This document shows, in pieces, positions 17,241 through 26,082 of a stretch of DNA of 64,000 nucleotides; the first letter of the stretch is position 1, and the number at the start of each line of letters is the position of its first letter. The DNA lies in the NCBI GenBank assembly GCA_024643345.1, contig JAHENB010000004.1, positions 1 to 64,000 on the forward strand, in the 5' to 3' direction. The position numbers were made by a program, and so were the translations under genes. The notes beneath the pieces are model-generated. The model searched no databases and was not told where the DNA came from. It saw only the letters and a program-made list of their open reading frames with translations. The stretch comes from Maribacter sp. (GTDB taxonomy: Bacteria > Bacteroidota > Bacteroidia > Flavobacteriales > Flavobacteriaceae).

Positions 17241-17819
17241 TTATTCGTCCATATTCTTGGGAATCCACTTGATTTCTTCGGCTTTCACATCGCTCGATAA
17301 TTTGCGCGAGAGTACAAAAAGATAATCTGAAAGCCTGTTCATATAGGCCAAAACCTTATCGTTGAAGGGTTCTTGCTCATACAGAAGGGTAGTCATGCGC
17401 TCTGCCCTTCTGCAAACGGTGCGTGCAATATGACAGTATGACACTATGGGATGGCCCCCAGGCATAATAAAATGGGTCATGGGCTGCAATTGTTCGTCCA
17501 TCATATCCATTTCCCGCTCCAACAATTCGATGTCCCGTTCTACGATCAAAGGAATCTTGAGACGTTCCTTTCCGTTTTTCAGCAACTCCTTTTCCGGTTC
17601 GGTGGCCAAAATGGCCCCAATGGTAAAGAGTTTGTCCTGTATCACCAGCAACATGTCTTTAGAATTCAAATCTATGGGTTGGTCGCGCAACAGCCCAAGC
17701 CATGCGTTGAGTTCGTCGACCGTGCCATAACTGTTGATCCTTATGTGGTGTTTGGGTACCCTTGATCCTCCGTAAAGGGAGGTAATGCCTTGATCTCCGG
17801 TTTTGGTATAAATTTTCAT
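17241..17819 (-). CDS. Cob(I)yrinic acid a,c-diamide adenosyltransferase, PduO type
   Basis: Transfers the 5'-deoxyadenosyl group of ATP to cob(I)alamin, making adenosylcobalamin in the cytoplasm. At 192 residues it is the usual PduO/MMAB length. The ATP-binding N-terminus is MKIYTKTGDQGITSLYGGSRVPK, followed by the conserved GTVDELNAWLG, FIMPGG and ARTVCRRAER helices. It is not the unrelated CobA/CobO type despite the common product name. It is followed by a 47-residue membrane protein in the opposite transcription order. Its product would be the chromophore for the B12-binding MerR regulator of the carotenoid operon in this window, a possible but distant functional link. Confidence 0.93.
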   Translation of the reverse strand: MKIYTKTGDQGITSLYGGSRVPKHHIRINSYGTVDELNAWLGLLRDQPIDLNSKDMLLVIQDKLFTIGAILATEPEKELLKNGKERLKIPLIVERDIELLEREMDMMDEQLQPMTHFIMPGGHPIVSYCHIARTVCRRAERMTTLLYEQEPFNDKVLAYMNRLSDYLFVLSRKLSSDVKAEEIKWIPKNMDE

Positions 17820-17901
17820 GAAGTTGCCGATGGGGTTTAAGGGATTAACGCTTCTTGCCTCAGGAACGATTTAAATCAACGTTGGGACTGAGGCAAGCTT
17901 T

Positions 17902-18045
17902 CTAATTATTTTTATCATCCCTTCGTTTATAGTCCCCCATGAATCTTTTAGACCTTCTCTTTTTTGATTTGCTTCTATTGGTCATTGAGAGGAAAAGGTA
18001 CACCAAAAAGACCCCGCCTAAGACGATGTAGATGGTATTATTCAT
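17902..18045 (-). CDS. Small basic single-pass membrane protein
   Basis: A 47-residue protein starting MNNTIYIVLGGVFLVYLFLS, one hydrophobic helix, followed by a strongly basic tail (repeated K/R, ending RRDDKNN). The helix-plus-basic-tail design gives an N-out, C-in single-pass protein. It sits between a methyltransferase-like gene and the adenosyltransferase on the same strand with short gaps, so it is probably in their operon. Function is unknown. The coherent topology supports a real gene although it is very short. Confidence 0.6.
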   Translation of the reverse strand: MNNTIYIVLGGVFLVYLFLSMTNRSKSKKRRSKRFMGDYKRRDDKNN

Positions 18046-18077
18046 GCCATGCTGAATTGTTGCCTAAAAATAAGGGT

Positions 18078-18569
18078 TTAAATCCGAATCTTAAAATGTT
18101 CTTTGGCCTGTTCTTTTCGCAAGAAGACCACGCCGCAATAAAAGAGATCTATGGTCACCCTTATCATGGGATGTGTTTTCAGTTGTTCCCAGCCCTTCGA
18201 ACTATGAGGGGCATTTACGATAACAAGGCTGCCATTATGAAGGGTGTCACTGCCTTCGATATAAGGCCACAATTTCGAAATATCGCTTGCCTGCAGGTAA
18301 ATAAGATCGAATGGCGATACCCCAAAATGCAAATTGGGAAATTGCGCAGCGATCTGATTTTCCATTGTTTCCATGTCTCCAAGGAGCAAGAGATGGGTCA
18401 CTGAAAAATAGCGGATGCTTTTGAACAGCACATCCATGGATTTGTTGCGATATGGCCTGGGCCTTTTATAGAGGCATTCGGTAACATAACGATAAACAAA
18501 TGGGGAATGTACGCCATGGTGATTGCCAGATCTGGCTAAAAATTTAAGGTGCTTTATTATATGATGCAT
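18078..18569 (-). CDS. Shortened methyltransferase-like protein
   Basis: A 163-residue cytoplasmic protein. Both ends match a Bacteroidota family of class I methyltransferases: the N-terminus NHHGVHSPFVYRYVTE and the C-terminus IRVTIDLFYCGVVFLRKEQAKEHFKIR. The middle, where those proteins carry a glycine-rich SAM motif over about 80 more residues, is shortened, with no GxGxG. The start ATG at 18569 and the frame are intact, so this is a contracted protein rather than a frameshifted one. It is probably no longer a methyltransferase, or has a reduced role. It is co-directional with the small membrane protein downstream. Confidence 0.65.
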   Translation of the reverse strand: MHHIIKHLKFLARSGNHHGVHSPFVYRYVTECLYKRPRPYRNKSMDVLFKSIRYFSVTHLLLLGDMETMENQIAAQFPNLHFGVSPFDLIYLQASDISKLWPYIEGSDTLHNGSLVIVNAPHSSKGWEQLKTHPMIRVTIDLFYCGVVFLRKEQAKEHFKIRI

Positions 18570-18613
18570 TTCGCAATGTTCTATGCCTGCCCACGCATTT
18601 CGATTCCCCTACT

Positions 18614-20494
18614 TTATCCTTCTAGCATGGCCGATAATATGAACCAGCGTTCGGTCTTGGCTTCCATATCATCGGTAAGCTGTTTCAAAGCGATCGAGAG
18701 TTCGGCTATTTCATCCCCTGTAAGCGAGCCAGTCGTGAATTTTTGTTGTAACTGATGCTTTTGAAGTTCGAGTTTTTGGATATCTTTTTCTAGCTGCTTG
18801 TGCTCTTTTTGTTCCAAATAGGAAAGCTTTGTGGACTTGTCTTCGGTCTTCCAGCTGTTTTTGGCCGTTTCACCATCGCTAACGGCTTCCTTATCGTTCC
18901 GATTTTCAATCATTGCACTGTCTTCATAGGCGCGAAAATCGGAATAATTTCCCGGAAAATCCTCTATTACGGCGTCCCCTCGAAATACAAAGAGGTGGTC
19001 CACAATTTTATCCATGAAATAGCGATCGTGGGAAACCACCACCAAACAACCTGGAAAATCCAACAAAAAACTTTCCAAAACGTTCAGGGTAACGATGTCT
19101 AGGTCGTTGGTGGGTTCGTCTAAAATCAGAAAATTGGGATTTTGGATCAGTACCGTGCACAGGTAAAGCCGTTTTCGTTCCCCACCGCTTAGTTTTTCGA
19201 CGTAATCGTACTGTTTTTTCCTGTCGAACAAAAACCGTTCAAGTAGCTGTTGGGCCGAGATTTGCCGGCCTTTCATCAAAGGAATGTAATCGCCGAACTC
19301 CCGAATCACGTCGATGACCTTTTGGCCTGCTTTTATTTCAATCCCTTTTTGGGTATAATAACCAAATTTGGTGGTATCGCCTACGACTATTTTGCCGCCG
19401 TCGGGTTTATCCATCCCGGTGATCAGATTTAAAAATGTCGTTTTTCCGGTGCCGTTCTTTCCAATAATGCCGATCCGTTCGCCTTTATTGAATATGTAGT
19501 CGAACTTGTTCAAAATGGGTTTCCCCGGAAATGATTTGACCAATTTATGCAGTTCCAATATTTTGCTGCCCACCCTTTCCATGTTGATTTCGAGCTGCAC
19601 CTCATGTTCTTTTCTCCGTTGGCCCGCTTTTTCCTTGATGGCCTGGAAATCATCGATTCTCGATTTTGACTTGGTGGTCCTTGCCTTGGGTTGTCGGCGC
19701 ATCCAATCCAACTCTTTTTTGAAGAGCTGCTTCGATTTATGCTGTTCGGTGGCTTCCTGTTCCAGTCGGGCTTCCTTTTTTTCGAGATAATAGGAGTAAT
19801 TGCCTTTGTAGGGGTACAGTACCCCATTGTCCAATTCGATGATCTCATTGCAGACCCTTTCCAAAAAATAACGGTCATGGGTAACCATGAACAAAGTGAT
19901 GTTCTCCTTGGCAAAATACTGCTCCAACCATTCGATCATCTCCAGATCAAGATGGTTGGTCGGTTCGTCGAGGATTAGAAGATCGGGCCGGTTGATCAAA
20001 GCATTGGCCAATGCCAGACGTTTTTTTTGGCCTCCTGATAACAACGCTACCCTTTGATGGAGGTCTTCCAATTTAAGTTTGAAAAGGATCTGCTTGTATT
20101 GGGTCTCAAAATCCCAAGCATCGAAACGCTCCATGGCCTCGAAAGCATGTTGGTAGGCATCTTCGTCTTCGGGATGTTCCAAGGCCTTTTCGTAACTCAA
20201 TATTACCTGTAATACTTCATTGTCTGATGCAAATATCGTTTCTTCAACGGTTAATTTGGGATCAAGAGCGGGTTCCTGTTCCAAAAATGAAACCCGAATG
20301 CCCTTTCGGCAATTCACTTTTCCCGTATCCGGTGTATCGAGTCCGGAAATAATGTTTAAAATAGACGTCTTTCCCGTACCGTTTTTTGCAATGAGGGCTA
20401 TTTTCTGATCCTTGTTGATGCCAAAGGATAGCCCTTGGAACAGCACCAGTTCGCCATAAGATTTTGAGATGTTTTCTACCGTAAGTAGGTTCAT
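18614..20494 (-). CDS. ABC-F family ATPase (Uup/EttA-like)
   Basis: Cytoplasmic ribosome-associated ABC-F protein, 626 residues, without membrane segments. Two nucleotide-binding domains: the first with AKNGTGKTS and LSGGQKKRLALANAL, the second with GKNGTGKTT and LSGGERKRLYLCTVL. Both have LILDEPTN Walker B motifs. They are joined by a charged ABC-F linker (about residues 230-310), and a coiled-coil C-terminal extension (about 530-620) is typical of Uup. Uup-like members act on ribosomes or DNA branch structures rather than in transport. No resistance-gene context is seen, so a housekeeping translation role is the most likely. Confidence 0.93.
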   Translation of the reverse strand: MNLLTVENISKSYGELVLFQGLSFGINKDQKIALIAKNGTGKTSILNIISGLDTPDTGKVNCRKGIRVSFLEQEPALDPKLTVEETIFASDNEVLQVILSYEKALEHPEDEDAYQHAFEAMERFDAWDFETQYKQILFKLKLEDLHQRVALLSGGQKKRLALANALINRPDLLILDEPTNHLDLEMIEWLEQYFAKENITLFMVTHDRYFLERVCNEIIELDNGVLYPYKGNYSYYLEKKEARLEQEATEQHKSKQLFKKELDWMRRQPKARTTKSKSRIDDFQAIKEKAGQRRKEHEVQLEINMERVGSKILELHKLVKSFPGKPILNKFDYIFNKGERIGIIGKNGTGKTTFLNLITGMDKPDGGKIVVGDTTKFGYYTQKGIEIKAGQKVIDVIREFGDYIPLMKGRQISAQQLLERFLFDRKKQYDYVEKLSGGERKRLYLCTVLIQNPNFLILDEPTNDLDIVTLNVLESFLLDFPGCLVVVSHDRYFMDKIVDHLFVFRGDAVIEDFPGNYSDFRAYEDSAMIENRNDKEAVSDGETAKNSWKTEDKSTKLSYLEQKEHKQLEKDIQKLELQKHQLQQKFTTGSLTGDEIAELSIALKQLTDDMEAKTERWFILSAMLEG

Positions 20495-20531
20495 TTTTTT
20501 ATATAAACATATTTAAAAATAGGGCGCCTTT

Positions 20532-21734
20532 TTAAAAGCCGTCCTTTTGGGGTTTGGGATTGCTCAGGTATAAACTGCTTTTGAGCAAGTAGCCATAGCG
20601 CAGGGCCAGGGCCAGTATGATAAAAACGATCAAAGGTGAAAACGACTGAATTGCAAAAATCCAAATGAGCAAGGTCAGGACCAACAATCCCAAAATCATA
20701 ATTAAATAGGCCTTTAGCCATTGGGGTAATCCATTTTTGCCCAAAAGGAAAAATGCTACCAGCAAATTGGGGGCAAAGGCCCAAAGGGCATTGAAATTAT
20801 TGGCCGTGGCGGTATGGTCGGTGCCCCACCACAGAAAGAGTATCAGGAGTCCGGCTGCTCCGGTCAGCAAAAAAAGTAAAAAATCGAGCCATCTGGCCCT
20901 TTTGCCCTTCTTGTAATCGAGATAGGTGATTGCGATCACCAATATCAGCAGTAGTGGCAACCAGAACAAGGGGGTTAAAAGAAAATTCGATGACTTTTTT
21001 AGTGGGCGTTCTTTGAACAGACTTCGCTCCGTGGTGATCAAAGGATGACCATGGATCGTGGTATGGGGCAATTGTTCAAAAACATAGATCGGCAGGAACA
21101 AATGCTGCCAAGGGGTAGCTTTTTTGTCGATGACCGAACCAAGGGCAAGGTCGATACCAAAATTCGACCATGAGTTCAGCTCCAGATTTTGGTGGATGAG
21201 TTGCCGGAACGTAAAACGTTCTGACAGATGATCATAATTAAATTTCAGGCTTGATCCCAACACCTTTTTAAGGGCGTTTGGCACCCGGGTGGAACAATTG
21301 TCGAACAAAAAATCGTATTTGTAGTATCTGTTCTCCGGCAAATAATTATTTTCCAGGAACTTGAACAGCGATTGGCGTTCCGGGGCGGAAAGTTCAAGTA
21401 CCTGCTCTTTGACCCATCGGTTCTCAAGCTCGTAACCATATAAAAACGAATCGAATTGTTGTCGCCCCAATCTATAATCGAGCTTTCCCCGGGTAAATTT
21501 GGTATAGAAATTCGGGTCGGAAAAATCGAAAAGCCCATAATTGTAAACCACATCCAATCCCACGACCGGATCTTGTATCCTGATGGCGCTATGCCCGAAT
21601 TTGGCATACAATTCATCAGCAGTGCCCACGGTAAGGATACTTACCTCGGTGGATGGGGACAATTGGATCTGTTGGCAATGCACCTTGCCACAAAGGAAGA
21701 GCAAGAGCAGCACGACGAATTTTGCACAGCGCAT
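20532..21734 (-). CDS. DUF4105 membrane protein, Lnb-like lipoprotein N-acyltransferase
   Basis: A 400-residue protein from the ATG at 21734, which gives a signal sequence (MRCAKFVVLLLLFLCGKVHC). The DUF4105 domain (about residues 25-270) has the conserved KFGHSAIRI and DNCSTR segments. The His and Cys in these are the probable catalytic pair. The C-terminal third holds about five transmembrane helices. A DUF4105 protein of Bacteroides has been identified as Lnb, which N-acylates lipoproteins in a phylum lacking Lnt; assigning that role here is by family membership. The divergent neighbour pssA makes a precursor of phosphatidylethanolamine, a possible acyl donor. Several predicted lipoproteins in this window would be substrates. 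Confidence 0.85.
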   Translation of the reverse strand: MRCAKFVVLLLLFLCGKVHCQQIQLSPSTEVSILTVGTADELYAKFGHSAIRIQDPVVGLDVVYNYGLFDFSDPNFYTKFTRGKLDYRLGRQQFDSFLYGYELENRWVKEQVLELSAPERQSLFKFLENNYLPENRYYKYDFLFDNCSTRVPNALKKVLGSSLKFNYDHLSERFTFRQLIHQNLELNSWSNFGIDLALGSVIDKKATPWQHLFLPIYVFEQLPHTTIHGHPLITTERSLFKERPLKKSSNFLLTPLFWLPLLLILVIAITYLDYKKGKRARWLDFLLFLLTGAAGLLILFLWWGTDHTATANNFNALWAFAPNLLVAFFLLGKNGLPQWLKAYLIMILGLLVLTLLIWIFAIQSFSPLIVFIILALALRYGYLLKSSLYLSNPKPQKDGF

Positions 21735-21833
21735 TTTGCGGGCGGTTTTAAAAGTTTGGCAAATATCCGAATAAAATAGTGGATGAAACCACCAGATCAA
21801 AAATTGTGTTATTTTTACCTAAACCACCCATAA

Positions 21834-22595
21834 ATGAAGGCCCATATACCCAATCTCATTACACTTTTAAATATTCTGTGCGGTTGTATTGCCACCGTAT
21901 TCGCGGTCTTGAACCAGTTGGAGTTGGCGGCGATCTTTGTTTTTCTGGGCATATTTTTCGATTTTTTTGACGGTTTGGCGGCGCGATTGCTGAAGGTGCA
22001 GAGCAATTTGGGCATACAACTCGATTCGCTGGCAGATATGATTACCAGCGGGTTGGTGCCCGGCATCGTGATGTTCCAGCTCTTGGGCATGTCGATGAGC
22101 GGGGGCTGGAACCTCGATTTTTCAGCAACGAACGCAACAACGGTATTTGGAAATACCGACGGCCTGCGCTTGCTGCCTTTCTTCGGCTTCTTGATTACCC
22201 TGGCCTCGGCCTATCGCCTGGCTAAATTCAACATCGATGAAAACCAGGCCACCTCCTTTGTGGGCTTGCCGACCCCTGCCAATGCTCTGCTCATTTTATC
22301 CTTTCCGTTAATATTGATGAACCATCAAAACGAGGCGCTCAACAACCTTATCCTGAACAAATATTTCTTGATGGGCACCACCGTGCTGAGCGCTTACCTT
22401 TTAAATTCGAACCTTAAACTTTTCGCGCTCAAATTCAAGAACTGGAGTTTTAAGGACAATGCGCTCCGCTATATTTTTATCATCGTTAGTTTGGTATTAT
22501 TGCTCACGCTGCGCTACTTGGCGGTACCGGCCATTATCGGATTTTATCTGATCAGTTCCTTTTTGGACGGTTTAAGCGGCAGGCCCAAACAGTAG
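21834..22595 (+). CDS. pssA: CDP-diacylglycerol--serine O-phosphatidyltransferase
   Basis: Makes phosphatidylserine from CDP-diacylglycerol and serine, the first committed step to phosphatidylethanolamine, in the inner membrane. 253 residues with about seven hydrophobic helices. The CDP-alcohol phosphotransferase signature is complete near residues 44-71: DFFDGLAARLL, then G, then LDSLAD, giving the D-x2-DG-x2-AR-x8-G-x3-D-x3-D pattern. The start ATG at 21834 follows a T-rich TATTTTTA box (21810-21817). It is followed 23 nt later by a fatty-acid transporter gene in the same direction, so the two may share a transcript. The call is firm. Confidence 0.96.
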   Translation: MKAHIPNLITLLNILCGCIATVFAVLNQLELAAIFVFLGIFFDFFDGLAARLLKVQSNLGIQLDSLADMITSGLVPGIVMFQLLGMSMSGGWNLDFSATNATTVFGNTDGLRLLPFFGFLITLASAYRLAKFNIDENQATSFVGLPTPANALLILSFPLILMNHQNEALNNLILNKYFLMGTTVLSAYLLNSNLKLFALKFKNWSFKDNALRYIFIIVSLVLLLTLRYLAVPAIIGFYLISSFLDGLSGRPKQ

Positions 22596-22618
22596 CACCT
22601 AACCCAATATCTATACCC

Positions 22619-24016
22619 ATGCTCTCGAAATTAGGGGAAAAGTTTACCGATTTCTTCAAAAGGAACATGCCAGATGCTTTTGTTTTTGCATTGGTCCTGA
22701 CCTTGTTTACCGGCTTGCTCGCCTTTTTTTGGCTGGGGACGGCCCCTTTAAAGATCGTGCGATCTTGGTACGACGGTTTTTGGACCTTGCTGGAGTTCGG
22801 CATGCAAATGGTGCTCCTGATCATTACGGGTTACAGCATCGCGCTTTCCGGTGCCGTCGAAAAGGGGATCGATAAGCTCGCCCGCCTGATCAAGCGCCCG
22901 AGACAGGTATATTACTTTGTGGTCCTGATAGGGTCCTTATTGTCTATGGTGAGCTGGGGTTGGGTGGTCATTGCGGGCGTCCTGGCCCGTGAACTGGCCC
23001 TGCGGATCCGGGGCGTAAATTATAATTATCTAATTGCATGCACCTATTTTTCGAGCATTAGCTGGGTCACCGGGATGTCGAGTTCCATTCCCTTGTTGTT
23101 GAATACCGATCAGAATTTCATGATCCAAAACGGACTTTTGACCGCCACCATCCCTACTTCGGTAACCCTGGGCTCGTTGCTCAATGTTTGCATGATGGCT
23201 GTAATGTTGCTCCTTGGGCCCTTGCTGATGTATTGGCTTGCCCCACAAGCGAACGAGGGTAACGATCTGTTTGCGCTAATGGGACACGAATCGGAACAAT
23301 CGCCATTGGGTATCAGGGAAGAGGCCGAAAGCTTGAAACATCCTTATAAGACCTTATCCGACCGGCTGAACAACAGCGTTGTGCTGCAGTATGCCGTAGC
23401 CGCAATGGGGCTGGTCTATATCATATATCACTTTGGGACCAAAGGCCTCGACCTGAATTTGAACATCATGATTTTCGTCTTTATCATGCTCGGACTGCTG
23501 TTGCACAAAACCCCTATGCGCTATGGTATTTCGATGAAGCGTGCCAGCAGCAACATTTCGGCCATTTTGTTTCAATTCCCCTTTTATGCTGGCATCATGG
23601 GCATCATGACCTTTACCGGACTGGGTGCAGCCCTGGGCAAACAGATCGCCCTGGTGGCGACCCACAACAGTTACCCATTCTATGCCTACATATTGGGCGG
23701 GGTGGTGAACTTTGCCATCCCTTCGGGAGGTGGCGAATACGCCGTCATCGGCCCGAGCGTTATCGAAGCGGTACAACATATCGGCGCCGGTCTTCCGGCA
23801 GCCGAGTTGACCATGATGACCGCAAGGGCGTCTATGGCCATCGCCTATGGCGAGGGGCTCACCAATCTTTTGCAGCCATTTTATTTATTGCTCCTTTTGC
23901 CGGTGATGGCGAAGGGCATCAACATTCAGGCGCGGGATGTGATGGGCTATCTGGTCATTCCCTTTTTATGCTACTTTGTATTGCAGATCCTCATGGTGCT
24001 TTTATTGCCGGTATAA
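22619..24016 (+). CDS. Short-chain fatty acid transporter, AtoE family
   Basis: Inner-membrane transporter of 465 residues with roughly twelve hydrophobic helices, matching the AtoE/TIGR00366 family of short-chain fatty acid permeases along its whole length. It starts MLSKLGEKFTDFFKRNMPDAFVFAL, and family-typical segments include GWVVIAGVLARELA and the glycine-rich FAIPSGGGEYAVIGPSVIEA near residue 365. No ato catabolic genes are next to it; the gene follows pssA by 23 nt. The substrate (acetoacetate, butyrate or similar) is inferred from the family only. Confidence 0.9.
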   Translation: MLSKLGEKFTDFFKRNMPDAFVFALVLTLFTGLLAFFWLGTAPLKIVRSWYDGFWTLLEFGMQMVLLIITGYSIALSGAVEKGIDKLARLIKRPRQVYYFVVLIGSLLSMVSWGWVVIAGVLARELALRIRGVNYNYLIACTYFSSISWVTGMSSSIPLLLNTDQNFMIQNGLLTATIPTSVTLGSLLNVCMMAVMLLLGPLLMYWLAPQANEGNDLFALMGHESEQSPLGIREEAESLKHPYKTLSDRLNNSVVLQYAVAAMGLVYIIYHFGTKGLDLNLNIMIFVFIMLGLLLHKTPMRYGISMKRASSNISAILFQFPFYAGIMGIMTFTGLGAALGKQIALVATHNSYPFYAYILGGVVNFAIPSGGGEYAVIGPSVIEAVQHIGAGLPAAELTMMTARASMAIAYGEGLTNLLQPFYLLLLLPVMAKGINIQARDVMGYLVIPFLCYFVLQILMVLLLPV

Positions 24017-24059
24017 GGCCCTGCCGATCAGGATTATCTGGAAGGTTGTACGGGGTGGG

Positions 24060-24800
24060 TTAAAAATCCAGCTTCTTTTTGCGCAGTTCAAAGTTTTGGC
24101 CCAGGTACACCTTGCGCACCATCTCGTCGGCGGCCAAGTCTTCCGGAATGCCCGATTTGAGGATACCGCCCTCGAACATCAGGTAAGAACGTTCAGTTAT
24201 GGCAAGTGTTTCCTGAACATTATGGTCTGTGATCAGAATACCGATGTTTTTGTTTTTTAGCTGGGCCACGATGCGCTGGATGTCTTCCACGGCAACGGGA
24301 TCGACCCCGGCAAAAGGTTCATCGAGCAATATGAACTTCGGATCGGTGGCCAGGGCGCGGGCAATTTCGGTACGACGCCGTTCACCGCCGGAGAGCAGGT
24401 CACCCCGATTTTTTCTGATATGCCCCAAACCGAATTCTTCTATGAGCGACTCCATCTTCATCAATTGCTCTTTTTTGCTCAACTTGGTCAATTGCAATAC
24501 GCTTAGAATATTCTTTTCGATGCTGAGTTTTCGAAATACCGATGCTTCCTGTGCGAGATAGCCTATACCGTTTTGTGCCCTTTTATACATCGGAAAATGG
24601 GTTATTTCCATATCGTCGAGGTAAATGGTGCCGCCATTGGGTTTGATGAGGCCCACGATCATATAAAAGGAGGTGGTTTTACCAGCGCCATTGGGGCCGA
24701 GCAAACCAACAATTTCCCCTTGGTTGACCTCTAGGGAGATGCCTTTAACGACCTGGCGTCCCCGGTAAGATTTCATGATGTGGTCTGCCCTTAATTTCAT
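24060..24800 (-). CDS. lptB: LPS export ABC transporter ATP-binding protein LptB
   Basis: ATPase of the LptBFG complex, which extracts lipopolysaccharide from the inner membrane and pushes it along the Lpt bridge. 246 residues, full length. Walker [15 protein letters not shown], signature [16 protein letters not shown], Walker [17 protein letters not shown] and the switch His in TDHNVQETL are all present. The lptF/G and lptA/C genes are not in the window. It is the last gene of a minus-strand group with an AhpD-like gene, tatC and a KpsF/GutQ isomerase. The last of these also serves LPS assembly. Confidence 0.96.
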   Translation of the reverse strand: MKLRADHIMKSYRGRQVVKGISLEVNQGEIVGLLGPNGAGKTTSFYMIVGLIKPNGGTIYLDDMEITHFPMYKRAQNGIGYLAQEASVFRKLSIEKNILSVLQLTKLSKKEQLMKMESLIEEFGLGHIRKNRGDLLSGGERRRTEIARALATDPKFILLDEPFAGVDPVAVEDIQRIVAQLKNKNIGILITDHNVQETLAITERSYLMFEGGILKSGIPEDLAADEMVRKVYLGQNFELRKKKLDF

Positions 24801-24896
24801 GCTTTGATTTTCCTGTTCTTGATGGCGCTTTTATTTGCTCTCTCTGGGCCCAAAACTAAACTTTAACGCCCCCAACCAAAAACAATTACCTTTTTT

Positions 24897-25247
24897 TTAA
24901 CCTTCTTGGTTTTCCAATGCTTCCCAAAATTCATAAGCGCGACGCAGGTGCGGTACCACAATGGTGCCTCCAACCAGGGTAGCTATTGCCAAGGTTTCCA
25001 TCACTTCTTCCTTGGTGGTCCCTTCTTTAAAACAGGTTTCCAGATGATACTTCACACAATCGTCACAGCGCAAAACGGCGGAAGCGACCAGTCCCAAAAG
25101 CTCCTTGGTTTTCACATCGAGGGCACCTGCCGCGTAGGCATTGGTGTCTAAATTGAAAATACGTTTGATGATCTTATTGTTATCGGACAAAAGCTTGTCG
25201 TTCATCCTTGAACGGTACGCATTGAATTCCTCAACCTGGTTTGACAT
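24897..25247 (-). CDS. Carboxymuconolactone decarboxylase family protein (AhpD-like)
   Basis: A 116-residue all-helical protein of the CMD/AhpD superfamily. The peroxidatic signature CxxC-x3-H is intact (RCDDCVKYHLETCF, near residues 61-68), which favours a thiol peroxidase or disulfide reductase activity over a decarboxylase. The start at 25247 overlaps the 3' end of tatC by 17 nt, indicating translational coupling within the kdsD-tatC-CMD operon. Cytoplasmic. The reductant and substrate are unknown. Confidence 0.9.
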   Translation of the reverse strand: MSNQVEEFNAYRSRMNDKLLSDNNKIIKRIFNLDTNAYAAGALDVKTKELLGLVASAVLRCDDCVKYHLETCFKEGTTKEEVMETLAIATLVGGTIVVPHLRRAYEFWEALENQEG

Positions 25248-26082
25248 TTTTATTCGCTTTTCGTTCTTTTTTGGCTTCCTGTCTCAAGACATAGGCGGAA
25301 ATATAGATGCTCACCTGATAGAGTATCAAAATGGGAATGGCAACCACAATTTGACTGGCAACGTCCGGGGGCGTAATGACCGCTGAAAGAATCAGTACCA
25401 CCACCAATGCTATTTTTCGATATTTTTTCAATATGGCAGGGGTCACCAGACCGACTTTTGTAAGGAAATAGATGATGATGGGAAGTTCAAAAATCAGCCC
25501 ACAGGCGATTACCGATGCCCTTACGGTTGAAATATAGGAGGCAATGTCGATGTCATTGAACACTTCTTTGCTGATGGTGTAACTGCCCAGGAAATTAATG
25601 GAGAGCGGGGCAACTATATAATATCCGAACAATACCCCGAGAAAGAACAAGAAGGAGGCAATGAGTATAAATCCCCGCGAATTCTTGCGTTCTTTTTCGT
25701 AAAGCCCCGGGCTGATAAATCGCCAGATTTCAAATAGCAGATAGGGGAACCCAACAATGAAGCCTGCCCAAATCGAGGTCCAAACATGTGCCGAAAACTG
25801 CCCCGCCATTTCCCTGCTCTGCAGTCGAAACAAGGGTTCATTACTGCAGAAGGCTTCGCTAAACCCTAGGAGTTTGGAGAGCTTGCAAAAGACACCATAG
25901 GTCGGAAAATCGGGTTTTTTTGGTCCGAAGATTACCGTGTCGAAGATGAAGTCTTTCATTAAAAAGGCAATTGAGCCTATGACCACCACGGCTATCGTGG
26001 AACGGATCAAATGCCATCGCAACTCCTCCAAATGGTCCAAAAAGGACATTTCATTGTGGGATTTGGTTTCTTTTTTCGCCAT
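25231..26082 (-). CDS. tatC: Twin-arginine translocase subunit TatC
   Basis: Core receptor of the Tat pathway in the inner membrane, recognising RR signal peptides. 283 residues with six transmembrane helices. The N-terminal MSFLDHLEELRWHLIRS motif, with its conserved HLEELR, is at residues 12-28, and the FEIWRFISPGLYEKERK segment is present. It overlaps the preceding isomerase stop by one base (TAATG) and the AhpD-like gene by 17 nt, so three genes are translationally coupled. tatA is not nearby. The Gfo/Idh/MocA protein of this window has a clear Tat signal and would be a client. Confidence 0.96.
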   Translation of the reverse strand: MAKKETKSHNEMSFLDHLEELRWHLIRSTIAVVVIGSIAFLMKDFIFDTVIFGPKKPDFPTYGVFCKLSKLLGFSEAFCSNEPLFRLQSREMAGQFSAHVWTSIWAGFIVGFPYLLFEIWRFISPGLYEKERKNSRGFILIASFLFFLGVLFGYYIVAPLSINFLGSYTISKEVFNDIDIASYISTVRASVIACGLIFELPIIIYFLTKVGLVTPAILKKYRKIALVVVLILSAVITPPDVASQIVVAIPILILYQVSIYISAYVLRQEAKKERKANKNVKPG

